Below, piece by piece: positions 41,659-49,311 of a stretch of 64,000 nucleotides of DNA. Below the pieces are notes generated by a model. The model did no database searches. It was not told where the DNA came from and saw only the letters and a program-made list of their open reading frames with translations. Where the stretch lies: assembly GCF_036345155.1 (NCBI RefSeq), contig NZ_CP107772.1:2046001-2110000 (forward strand), written 5' to 3'. Each line of letters opens with the position of its first letter. Position 1 is the stretch's first letter. The DNA comes from Streptomyces sp. NBC_00582. GTDB lineage: Bacteria; Actinomycetota; Actinomycetes; Streptomycetales; Streptomycetaceae. Position numbers and translations under genes: made by a program.

Positions 41659-44558
41659 CTCCGCTCCTCCCCCCGGCCCATGGGGCCGCTGCGTGTCGCG
41701 GCCATCGAGGCCAGCACATGGCGCTCGAAGGCCTCGGTCATCGGTTCCTCGGGCGCCGCGCACAGGGTCCGCAGCAGCCAGCGCACCCGCGCGGCGTCGC
41801 GCCGGTCGCGGATCATCCGGGGCAGCAGCCAGAGCAGCGCCCGCAGGATCTCGCCGGGAGGCGTCGTCGTGCCGTCCCCCGCCGTGGTGGGGCGGGGCTT
41901 CTCCCCGGACTCCCCGTCCCGCTCGAAGACATAGGCACGCGCGCCCCCCGCGTGGCCCGGGAGCGCCGCGTCGGCCTCGGCCGCTCGCAGCCACAGGCAC
42001 AGCCCCTCGGTGGCGGCCTCGGCCGACAGATGGCTGTCGAGCGCCCGCCACAGCAGGTCGGCGAGCGGTTCGGCCGCGCTCTCCACCGACACCGCGACGG
42101 CCAGGGCGAGCGGCCAGTGGATACGGCGCGCCAGCTCGGCGTCGGTCCGCGCGGTGGACGCCCGTGGCACCGGCGGGCGAAGGGCCGGTACCAGGCCGCC
42201 CGCCCCGCCCCGGGGGTCCGCGCGGCGCCGGCCGCCTTCCGCGCGGGGCACCGCGGGGAGCCGGCCGGACACCCCGGCGGTCAGCCGGACGGCGGACGCC
42301 GTTGTCTCCGGGGGCGTTCCGTCGGCGGGTGGATGGTCGTCCGGTCCTTCGGGCTGCCACATCTCGTCGGTGCGTGCGGAGAAGAGCCGTACGGCGCTCA
42401 GCAGCGCCAGGTGCAGCCGCTCGCCCGAGGCCTCCTCGGCCCACTCCCGCAGCACGGTCGCCGTCTCGCCGGCCCGGCTGCCGGCGGCGAGCCGGGCCAC
42501 ACCGTAGGACGCGACCAGCGACTGAGCGCCGTCGTCGCGGCTGCCGATGGCGCAGAGCTGCTCCAGCGCGGTGCGGGTGTCGTCGACGACCCGGCCGAAC
42601 CCGAGGGTGAGCGCGGCCGTCCACCGCAGTGCCGCCACCGGCGCCTGCGCCCAGTCCGCGACGACGGCGCGGACCGCCGAGCGGTAGGGCTCCCGGCCGG
42701 CCGCCTGGCCGAGCGCGGTCGCCGCGAAGAAGCGGCGCCGGAGGTCGCCCGCGACGGCCGGCGGCCGGATCAGTTCCGTGAAGCCGTAGCCGAGGTCGGC
42801 GGTGGCCAGTTCACCGGCCACCACCGCGGCGCGGACCCACACCTGGGGGCGGGCGTCACCGGCCAGTGCCCGCAGCCAGCGCACGACGGGGGCGCGGGCG
42901 GCGTGGTGGCGGTGCCACACCTCGGCCAGGACCGCCCCGGCGAGCGCCTCGCCGCAGTACGCGACGGTCCGCACCGGCACGGGCACTCCGCCGACGGACT
43001 CCTCCTCGCCCTCGTGCAGTCGCGCCCGGCAGGCGGCGAGGAGGCCCTCGAGGTTCTCGGCGAACACCGGCCGCCCGTGGCGGCGCTCCGGCGCGCGGGC
43101 GGTGAAGATCTCCTGAGCGAGGAGTTCCGCGGCGTCCGCGACCGCGCTGAACGCCTCGCCGTCCAGCACGGCGAGCGCGATCCGGAACGCGGCCTCCCGT
43201 ACCTGGGCGCGGTCGTCGTCCGCGCGCTCGCCGCCCGCCGCACCACCGCGGTCGCGGTCGCGGATCGGCTCGGCCGCCGGCGCGGGGCCGGCCGTGCCGG
43301 CGAACCACTCCCGGGCCTGCCGCCGCGCGACCTCGGCGCAGGCGTCGAGGAGTTCCGCGCGGCTCATCCCGCCGCGGACGTGCCGTGCCACCAGGGCCGC
43401 GAGGTACTCCGTCTCGGACGGGCGCAGCGCCTGCGGCCGGATACCGAGGGCGCTCCGCAAGAGGGGGTGGGCGAGGATCTGCTCGCCCCGGGACAGGGCG
43501 TCGGCGTCGGGTTCGTCGGCCAGGTGCCGCATGAGCTGCCACGCGAGCAGTTCCTCGGCGGGGGCGGGCGGGCAGGCCCGTCCGTAACGGCCCGTCAGCA
43601 GGTGCCCGCCCGGTGAGGAGGGCGAGACGACGAGCACCGCGAAGGCGTGGCGTGCGGCGAGGCGTGCGGCGAGCGCGTCGAGATGGAGTTCCTGCGGCGC
43701 GGTCCAGTCGCCCGGTGTCTCGGGGAGCTCCACGATGAACCCACCCCCGGCCGGGACGCCCTCGGCGAGCGAGTCCGGGTCGCCGGAGATCAGTCCGAGG
43801 TCGGACGGGGCGAGCCGGGTGACGCGTCCCCGCGCCGCCGCGGTGTCCGACCCGGAGCCGTCCCCCGCACCCGCGGCGGAGAGCTGTTCGCCGGTGGCGG
43901 CGGTGAGTTCGTCGAGCAGGCAGAGCCCGGTGGTCAGCCGTCCGGTGCCGGGCGGGCCGCCGAGCACCACGACATGGCGGGCCCGCAGCGACTCCTTGAG
44001 GTCCGGGTAGCCGACCGGGGGCCGGTAGACCTGCCGCAGCCGGTCGAGTTCGTCCTCGGGAACGGTCCCGAAGACGGGGGCCGCGGTGTCCCGGGACCCG
44101 ACGTAGACGTCACCGAAGTGCGCGTGGCCGAAGCGGCTGCGGTCGAAGACGCTGCTGTTGCCGCGGATGTCGAAGCGGGCCTGTGCGGCACGCTGGGCGC
44201 GGGCGGCGGCGCGGGCCTCCCCGGGGCCGCCCTCGTCGTCCAGCGGGCCGCGCGTCGCCTCGCGGAAACGCTCCTCCTGACGGAACCGCCACTCGGCACC
44301 GTCCGTCGGTCCCTGCGCGTGCGGGTCCTGCCGGTCGTCGTCCCGGCCGTCCTCGCGGTCGGCCTCCCGGTCCCGCTCGTGTCCCTCGGCACCGCGCGCC
44401 GCCGCGCCGTCGTGGTCCCGGCCGGCGCGCGCGTGCCGGTCCTGTCGGTCCTCCCGTGCCCACTCCCGCTCCTGCTCCCGCGGTGCGGGGACGGGGGCGG
44501 GGGCCGAATCCCGGGCTCCGAGCGCCGCGGGCCCCGCGCCGTCGTCCTCGCCGTTCAA
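41655..44558 (-). CDS. Large P-loop (STAND-like) protein with helical repeat C-terminus
   Basis: A 967-residue protein starting at TTG 44556-44558 inside the cyclase stop codon (TTGA) behind GAGGGGGG. The first 125 residues are very charged (Arg/Asp/Glu). Residues 129-154 contain FDIRGNSSVFDRSRFGHAHF, a short motif matching the cyclase C-terminus. A P-loop GGPPGTGRLTT begins at residue 200, but the usual Lys is Arg207. A helical region and an Ala/Leu-rich HEAT/TPR-like domain (about residues 500-900) complete it. The pattern of motif, NTPase, helical repeats is that of STAND/NLR-like signalling proteins, with nucleotide hydrolysis in doubt. Coupled to the cyclase and SPFH-like genes. Confidence 0.7.
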   Translation of the reverse strand: MNGEDDGAGPAALGARDSAPAPVPAPREQEREWAREDRQDRHARAGRDHDGAAARGAEGHERDREADREDGRDDDRQDPHAQGPTDGAEWRFRQEERFREATRGPLDDEGGPGEARAAARAQRAAQARFDIRGNSSVFDRSRFGHAHFGDVYVGSRDTAAPVFGTVPEDELDRLRQVYRPPVGYPDLKESLRARHVVVLGGPPGTGRLTTGLCLLDELTAATGEQLSAAGAGDGSGSDTAAARGRVTRLAPSDLGLISGDPDSLAEGVPAGGGFIVELPETPGDWTAPQELHLDALAARLAARHAFAVLVVSPSSPGGHLLTGRYGRACPPAPAEELLAWQLMRHLADEPDADALSRGEQILAHPLLRSALGIRPQALRPSETEYLAALVARHVRGGMSRAELLDACAEVARRQAREWFAGTAGPAPAAEPIRDRDRGGAAGGERADDDRAQVREAAFRIALAVLDGEAFSAVADAAELLAQEIFTARAPERRHGRPVFAENLEGLLAACRARLHEGEEESVGGVPVPVRTVAYCGEALAGAVLAEVWHRHHAARAPVVRWLRALAGDARPQVWVRAAVVAGELATADLGYGFTELIRPPAVAGDLRRRFFAATALGQAAGREPYRSAVRAVVADWAQAPVAALRWTAALTLGFGRVVDDTRTALEQLCAIGSRDDGAQSLVASYGVARLAAGSRAGETATVLREWAEEASGERLHLALLSAVRLFSARTDEMWQPEGPDDHPPADGTPPETTASAVRLTAGVSGRLPAVPRAEGGRRRADPRGGAGGLVPALRPPVPRASTARTDAELARRIHWPLALAVAVSVESAAEPLADLLWRALDSHLSAEAATEGLCLWLRAAEADAALPGHAGGARAYVFERDGESGEKPRPTTAGDGTTTPPGEILRALLWLLPRMIRDRRDAARVRWLLRTLCAAPEEPMTEAFERHVLASMAATRSGPMGRGEERR

Positions 44559-45520
44559 CGGCCCCCCTCGGAACCGCCGTCGTCCGCTGCGCGGCGGTCC
44601 GCGCCGTGCCGGTCCGTCCCCGGGGATCGCGTGCTCGGTCGTTCGCCGGCCGGCGTGCCGCCGAAGTGGACCGGCGCGTGGAACACGGCACGGTCCTGGA
44701 CCACGCTGGGCCCTCCCTCGACACGGATGTCCCACCGGCCGCCGCCCGCCTCCTCGCCGTCCGGCCGGCTGCCGTCCGGCCGGCTGCCGTCCGCGGAGGA
44801 CCGGCCGCCGGCGGACGGGGCGATGTCCCCCGGGCCCGCCCGCCGCGTCCGGTCCTCCGCTGCGGCCCCCGCGGTCGCGCCGCCCCCGTGGTCCCCCGTG
44901 GGCGCGTCCGCGGGCGGGGCGCCGAGACCCTCGTCCCCCGGAAGTACGGGTCTCGGCTCCCCCGGTACGTGGAACCACGCGGTGACGGGCCCCTCCTTGA
45001 GGGTGATCCGTGCCGTGCGGTACCAGGAGGGCTCCACGAAGCGCCCTCCGTGTCGGACCACGTCGCGGTGGAGGGACTCGGACACCACACAGACCAGATC
45101 GTGTCCGGAGCGCTCCAGGACGTCGCGTGCGACCGACGAGTCCGCCAGCCGGCAGACCAGGTCCATGGCCTCGCCCGACAGCCCTTCGTCGTCGTGCTCG
45201 ACGGGCCCCACGTGCACGCCGACCCGCAGTCCGAGAGGGCGGACCAGGTCCTCGTTCTGGACGCGCTGCCGCTGGTGCAGCTCGGTGAGCCAGGTACCGA
45301 GGATCTGCACCGGCGGAATCCGCGCGTCCACGGCGGCTATGAACCCGTCGCCGCGGTCCTCGAGGTGGAGCATGGGCCGTGCGACGCCGGCGGCTGCGAA
45401 GGACGCGTGGGCAAGGTCGTAGATCTGCGTACGCATCCTGCGCTTCGCCCCGTTGAGGTAGCTGCCGGAACCCCGGGCGTCCACGCTCAGCAAGGTCTTG
45501 TAGACGGCACCGTCGGCCAT
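44555..45520 (-). CDS. Class III nucleotidyl cyclase-like protein with C-terminal signalling motif
   Basis: A 321-residue protein beginning at ATG 45518-45520 behind GGGGAGGA. Residues 8-150 follow the class III cyclase fold: LLSVDARGSG (Asp14), LEDRGDGFIAAVDA (Asp58), LGLRVGVHVGPV and LSGEAMDLVCRLADSS. The two metal-binding Asp are present; the usual Asn before the conserved Arg124 is Asp120, and other specificity residues are not assignable by eye. A disordered linker follows, and residues 264-288 carry PSVVQDRAVFHAPVHFGG, resembling a segment of the next protein. It heads a four-gene coupled operon ending with a Pycsar-effector-like protein, so the product may be a cyclic nucleotide alarm signal. 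Confidence 0.7.
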   Translation of the reverse strand: MADGAVYKTLLSVDARGSGSYLNGAKRRMRTQIYDLAHASFAAAGVARPMLHLEDRGDGFIAAVDARIPPVQILGTWLTELHQRQRVQNEDLVRPLGLRVGVHVGPVEHDDEGLSGEAMDLVCRLADSSVARDVLERSGHDLVCVVSESLHRDVVRHGGRFVEPSWYRTARITLKEGPVTAWFHVPGEPRPVLPGDEGLGAPPADAPTGDHGGGATAGAAAEDRTRRAGPGDIAPSAGGRSSADGSRPDGSRPDGEEAGGGRWDIRVEGGPSVVQDRAVFHAPVHFGGTPAGERPSTRSPGTDRHGADRRAADDGGSEGGR

Positions 45521-45577
45521 CCGTCCTCCCCTGTCGTTCAGTGACTGCACGTCAGCATGTCTGCTCCGCCTGCCGCT

Positions 45578-45599
45578 GGATGTGGTCGTTTACACATCC
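45578..45599. promoter_or_regulatory. Crp/Fnr-type palindrome upstream of the cyclase operon
   Basis: GGATGTG at 45578-45584 and its exact complement CACATCC at 45593-45599 are separated by GTCGTTTA. The core TGTG(N8)CACA has the half-site spacing of Crp-family operators (TGTGA N6 TCACA). It is 58 bases upstream of the cyclase start. A Crp/Fnr-family gene is encoded at 46632-47495. Confidence 0.6.
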
Positions 45600-45679
45600 G
45601 ATCGCAGCACATGGATCGCAAGCCGAAATGCGCGCGCCGCGCGGCGAAGCTCGCACTTCCCTTTGCACACCAACACAAC

Positions 45680-45708
45680 CCCTGACGGGTCTTGACAGAC
45701 GGTCAGGG
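45680..45708. promoter_or_regulatory. Inverted repeat CCCTGAC / GTCAGGG upstream of the cyclase operon
   Basis: Perfect 7-bp arms (45680-45686 and 45702-45708) enclose a segment with a TTGACA-like hexamer on the plus strand. It may be an operator or a weak hairpin at the edge of the G-rich repeat region. No gene is seen from 45521 to 46631. Confidence 0.4.
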
Positions 45709-45724
45709 AGTGGAGGACAGCCCG

Positions 45725-46190
45725 GCCAGGAAACGGGGGTCGCGGGCGGGGGGCCGGGGGCGAGGGCCGATGGCGGAGGGCCGGGGGCCGGGGGCCGGGG
45801 AGCGAGGGCCGGGTGACGGGGAGCCGAGGGCCGGGGCCCGGGGAGCCGAGGACCGGGGGGCTGGGGAGCCGAGGACCGGGGAGCCGAGAGCCCGGGGCCG
45901 GGGGCCGGGGGCCGAGAGCCCGGGGCCGGGGGCCGAGAGCCCGGGGCCGGGGAGGGTGAAGAGCGAGGGCCGGGTGACGGGGGCGAGGGTCGGAATCCGG
46001 GGGGCCGAGGATCGGGGGCCGAGAGCCCGGGGCCGGGGACGGTGAATAGCGAGGGCCGGGAGACGGGAGACGGGGGTCGGAGGCCGGGGGCCGAGGGCCC
46101 GGGGGGCCGAGAGCCGAGAGCCCGGGGGCGGGGGGCGGGGTCGGGGGACGCGGGGACGGGGGGCGAAGAGCGAGGGCCGAGGGCAGTGGG
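45725..46190. repeat. G-rich degenerate minisatellite with G-quadruplex potential
   Basis: The plus strand is a long array of variants of GGGGGCCGAGAGCCCGGGGCC with dozens of runs of three or more G separated by one to six bases. Open frames on both strands pass through it but encode only low-complexity Gly/Arg or Pro sequence and lack ribosome sites, so I do not call a gene. Confidence 0.85.
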
Positions 46191-46309
46191 TCGACGAGCG
46201 AGGCCGCGGGCCGACAGCAGAGGGCAGAGCGTTGCGGCCCCATGGGCGTCCGGTCACGCTCGGTCGACCGGCGGCGCACCCTCCGACCGGCGGGGCACCC
46301 TCCGGCCGA

Positions 46310-46580
46310 CGAAGCCGTCCACCGGCGAAGGGGGCCAGTCGGCGAAGCCATCCGGCCCGGCAAAGCCATCCGGCCCGGCCAAGCCATCCGCCCGTGAAGC
46401 CATCCGCCTGGCAAAGCCAACCGCCCAGCAAAGCCAACCGACCCGACCAGGCCATCCGGCCCGGCAAAGCCATCCGGCCCGACGAAGCCAACACCCGGCA
46501 AACCAACCGACCCGACGAAGCCAACCACCCAACAAAGCCAACCGCCCGGCAAAGCCAACCACCCAGACCGAGGCGTCCAA
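46310..46580. repeat. 18-bp degenerate tandem repeat (AAGCCATCCGGCCCGGCA)
   Basis: About fourteen units of AAGCCATCCGGCCCGGCA with CCATCC/CCAACC alternation run up to the end of the Crp/Fnr gene (stop at 46632). The DNA is unlike the neighbouring coding sequence (A-rich, regular). No gene is evident. Confidence 0.8.
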
Positions 46581-46631
46581 CCGGCGGAGCCGTCCGGCTC
46601 CTGGTGGGCGCGTGTGATCAGAAAGCGCCGG

Positions 46632-47495
46632 TCAGCGGGCCGGGAACCCGATGTTCCCTCCGGCGGCGAGCAGCCGCAGCGCGTCCCGGTCGATCAGTTC
46701 GACCCGTCGCGGCCGGGTCCGCACCACACCGGCGCCGCGCAGCAGCCGTAGCGCCTTGGCCACCGCTTCACGTGTCGCCCCCACGGCGTCCGCGAGGTCG
46801 TGCTGGGCGAGTTCGGCGAGCACGGGGTAGTCGTCGGCGCGCGGCCGGGACTCCGTGGGCTCATGGGCCGGACAGCGCGCGCCCGCACCACCCGGCCGCC
46901 CGCCGGCACGGGCGCCGGCACGGACGTCGGCACGGACGTCGGCACCGGTTCCGGCCGCCCCCGCGGGCGCCGGCACCGGACCGCCGGCGCTCGTCGGCGC
47001 CGGATTGCCCTGCAGCTCGGCGAGTTCCAGCAGGCGGGCGGCGATGCGCTGGAGCACGGTCAGCGAGGCGAGCGCCCGGCGTTCCTCGTCGGCGGTGCGC
47101 AGCCGAGCCACGAGCTGTGCCATGAGCAGGCCCCCGATCTCGGGGTCGCGGCCGACGAAGGCACGGAAGCGGGCGCCGGAGACGACCAGCGCGCGTACGG
47201 GCCCGAGGGCCGTGACCGTGGCGCTGCGGGTGGCATCGCCGAGGGCGGCCATCTCCCCGACGACCTCGCCCTTCCTGCGCAGGGCCAGGATCAGCCGGGC
47301 CGAGGACCGGTCGACGGCCGTGGAGACGACGGCCCATCCCTCCAGGAGGACGAGGACATGGGTGCTCTCGTCCCGTTCCATGAGGAGGTGCTCGTCCGGG
47401 CGGAAGGTGCGCTCGGCGCTGATGCGGTGCAGTTCCTTGCGGGCGTCCGCGGTGAGCGCCTCCAGGAAGGTACGGTCCTGCACCACCAAGCCCAT
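46632..47495 (-). CDS. Crp/Fnr family transcriptional regulator with inserted Ala/Gly-rich linker
   Basis: A 287-residue protein. The cyclic-nucleotide-binding barrel covers residues 10-130, with the phosphate-binding cassette GEMAALGDATRSATV (residues 80-94: Gly80, Glu81, Arg90, Ser91) intact, so cNMP binding is plausible. A dimerisation helix follows. Normally the winged helix comes next; here about 60 residues of Ala/Gly/Pro (PAPAGAAGTGADVRADVRAG and on) intervene. The HTH DLADAVGATREAVAKALRLL is at about 237-256. Fnr-type FeS cysteines are absent. It is on the same strand as the cyclase cluster but downstream of nothing obvious; the TGTG/CACA site at 45578 is a candidate target. Confidence 0.9.
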   Translation of the reverse strand: MGLVVQDRTFLEALTADARKELHRISAERTFRPDEHLLMERDESTHVLVLLEGWAVVSTAVDRSSARLILALRRKGEVVGEMAALGDATRSATVTALGPVRALVVSGARFRAFVGRDPEIGGLLMAQLVARLRTADEERRALASLTVLQRIAARLLELAELQGNPAPTSAGGPVPAPAGAAGTGADVRADVRAGARAGGRPGGAGARCPAHEPTESRPRADDYPVLAELAQHDLADAVGATREAVAKALRLLRGAGVVRTRPRRVELIDRDALRLLAAGGNIGFPAR

Positions 47496-47625
47496 GAGTA
47501 CCCGTCACTTCCGGTGAGGTGGAGGAGTCGGAGCGAGGCGTCACTCTACTCGCGCGATTCCCCGGGCATCACGGGATTGCGCAACCCGAAAAGGCCGCAC
47601 CCCACGTCTCCCGCGGCTACCGCGG

Positions 47626-48291
47626 CTACCGCTTCCGGACGGTGTAGGTCAGGTGCGTCACCCGGGACGATGCGTCCGTGCGGGTCTGTTCGAGGGCGAT
47701 GCGGTCGGGGTCGACGTGGTCGAACAGGCGGATGCCGGTGCCGAACAGCACGGGCGCGAGGGTGATCGAGAACTCGTCGATCAGACCGCTGTCCAGATAC
47801 TGCTGGATCGTCTCGGCGCCGCCGGCGATGCGGACGTCGCGGTCACCGGCGGCCTCGCGGGCCCGGTCGAGCGCGCGCTCGATGCCGTCGGTGACGAAGT
47901 GGAAGGTGGTGCCGCCCGGCCGCTCCCACGGGTCACGCTTGGTGTGGGTGACGACGAACACCGGCGTGTGGAACGGCGCCTCCCGCGGCCATGCCAGCTC
48001 GCCGGCGTCGAACATCCGCTTGCCCATGACGCTCACGCCGGTGCGCTCGAACGTCGCCCGGGCGATGTCGTTGTCGAGTCCTTCCTCACCGCCCTCGCCG
48101 AGCTCGAGGTTCTCCCGGAACCATCGCTGCGGGAACAGCCACGCCTGCAGTTCCGTCCACTTCGCCATCCAGCGCCGGACCCTCGGGTCGTCCTGGCCTC
48201 CGGGCGAGAAGACGTCCTCGACGGGCACGGCTTCGGGCGCCATGAAGCCGTCGAGCGACATCGTCACGCTGAAGAACACCTTGCCGACCAT
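47626..48291 (-). CDS. Dihydrofolate reductase / RibD C-terminal family protein
   Basis: A 221-residue protein with the RibD_C fold: KVFFSVTMSLDGFMAP at the N-terminus, SVMGKRMFDAGE, FVVTHTKRDPWE, TFHFVTDGIERAL, IAGGAETIQQYLDSGLIDEFSITLAPVLFGTGIRLF (spread over residues 85-195). Such proteins are NADPH-dependent reductases of pteridine-like or unknown substrates. It is the third gene of an operon with an ArsR regulator and an SRPBCC protein (6 bases after the latter), a common Streptomyces arrangement. Confidence 0.9.
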   Translation of the reverse strand: MVGKVFFSVTMSLDGFMAPEAVPVEDVFSPGGQDDPRVRRWMAKWTELQAWLFPQRWFRENLELGEGGEEGLDNDIARATFERTGVSVMGKRMFDAGELAWPREAPFHTPVFVVTHTKRDPWERPGGTTFHFVTDGIERALDRAREAAGDRDVRIAGGAETIQQYLDSGLIDEFSITLAPVLFGTGIRLFDHVDPDRIALEQTRTDASSRVTHLTYTVRKR

Positions 48292-48297
48292 CGGCCC

Positions 48298-48810
48298 TCA
48301 GCTCCCTTCGGTGCGGTCGTCGCGTTCGAGTGCGCCGACGTAGACCGCCAGGTTGCGCAGCGTCTGCTCGCCGCCCTCGACCGCGTGGTACTTCTCCACC
48401 GCCTCGTCGCGCAGTTCCCTGGTGGGGAAGACCGCGCGCATCACGACGCGGGTCTCCTCGCCGACCGGCTCGAAGGTCAGGACCGACTCGAAGGCGTGGG
48501 GGTCGTCGCGGGACTCGCCGTGCACCAGCGTGATCCGCTCCGGCGGGACGATCTCGGTCCAGGTGATCCACTCCTGGTAGTCGGTCCCGTCCGGCCCGTG
48601 CATCACGAAGTCCCAGGTCCCGCCCGCGTGGAACGCGAAGGACCGCGTCGTGGTGGTGAACCCTTCCGGCCCCCACCACCGCGACAGGTGCCGGACCTCG
48701 GTGAACGCCTCGAACACCAGCTCCCGTGGGGCGCCGATGGCCCGGGAGACCACGATCTCCCGGTCCGCGGTCGTGTGCGCGGCCTCGCCGCCGCTACCGG
48801 TCGTCGCCAT
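48298..48810 (-). CDS. SRPBCC / AHSA1-like (START superfamily) protein
   Basis: A 170-residue protein of the activator-of-Hsp90-homologue-1-like group: EIVVSRAIGAPRELVFEAFTEVRHLSRWWGPEGFTTTT (residues 18-55), GGTWDFVMHGPDGTDY, EWITWTEIVPPERI, LTFEPVGEETRVVM. The fold makes a hydrophobic cavity; the ligand is unknown. The gene overlaps the ArsR gene by 17 bases, indicating translational coupling. Confidence 0.92.
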   Translation of the reverse strand: MATTGSGGEAAHTTADREIVVSRAIGAPRELVFEAFTEVRHLSRWWGPEGFTTTTRSFAFHAGGTWDFVMHGPDGTDYQEWITWTEIVPPERITLVHGESRDDPHAFESVLTFEPVGEETRVVMRAVFPTRELRDEAVEKYHAVEGGEQTLRNLAVYVGALERDDRTEGS

Positions 48811-49156
48811 CGTGTGGTCCCTCCTGCCTCGTCCGCCTCAACTCCTGCACGTACGCGTCCAGCCGGTCGAAGCTCTCGTTCCAGAACCCCTCGAAGCCGC
48901 CCACCCACTCGTGGACCGGCCGCAGCCCGCGGGCGTCCAGGCCGTACAGCCGCTGCCTGCCCGCCCCGCGGACCCGCACCAGCCCGACCTCGCGGAGCAC
49001 CCTCAGGTGCTTGGACGCCTGCGGCTGGGTCATCCCCAGGTCCCGCGCCAGTTCGGTCACGGGCCGCTCACCGCCCCGCAGCAGCACCAGGATCTCCCGC
49101 CGCTGCGGCTCGGCGATCGCGTTGAACGCGTCCGAGGTCGTCGCCGCTCGTGCCAT
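48794..49156 (-). CDS. ArsR family regulator of the SRPBCC operon
   Basis: A 120-residue winged-helix protein: DAFNAIAEPQRREILVLLRG, PVTELARDLGMTQPQASKHLRVLREVGLV and wing GAGRQRLYGLDA (residues 9-75), followed by GFEGFWNESFDRLDAYVQEL, the usual C-terminal helix of the ArsR proteins that accompany AHSA1 genes. No metal-binding cysteines are present. The promoter places the transcription start at about the ATG, so the message is probably leaderless. Confidence 0.93.
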   Translation of the reverse strand: MARAATTSDAFNAIAEPQRREILVLLRGGERPVTELARDLGMTQPQASKHLRVLREVGLVRVRGAGRQRLYGLDARGLRPVHEWVGGFEGFWNESFDRLDAYVQELRRTRQEGPHDGDDR

Positions 49157-49162
49157 GACCCC

Positions 49163-49190
49163 ATCGTATGCCCATATCGGAATGTGTCAA
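49163..49190 (-). promoter_or_regulatory. Sigma-70-type promoter for the ArsR-SRPBCC-reductase operon
   Basis: On the minus strand TTGACA (49190-49185) and TACGAT (49168-49163) are 16 bases apart. The start of transcription would fall at or within two bases of the ATG at 49156, giving a leaderless mRNA; no ribosome site precedes that ATG. Confidence 0.7.
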
Positions 49191-49311
49191 CGCGACCACT
49201 CCCCCGAACAGGCGGTTTCCTGACCCCCTTCCGTGAGGCGGAAGAGGTGTTGCGGCGCTGTGACGCCCTTCCGGACGATGTCGCCACCACCCAACGACGG
49301 GAGCCGCAGCC

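Noticed and set aside
24791..45520. Conservon (cvn) type GTPase operon
   Set aside because: Conservons have a histidine-kinase-like protein, a roadblock protein, a DUF742 protein and a small GTPase. None of the first three is present here.
45590..46617. Several frames across the G-rich and 18-bp repeats
   Set aside because: They contain only low-complexity Pro/Gly/Arg or Ala/Lys/Pro sequence, are open on both strands, and have no ribosome site.
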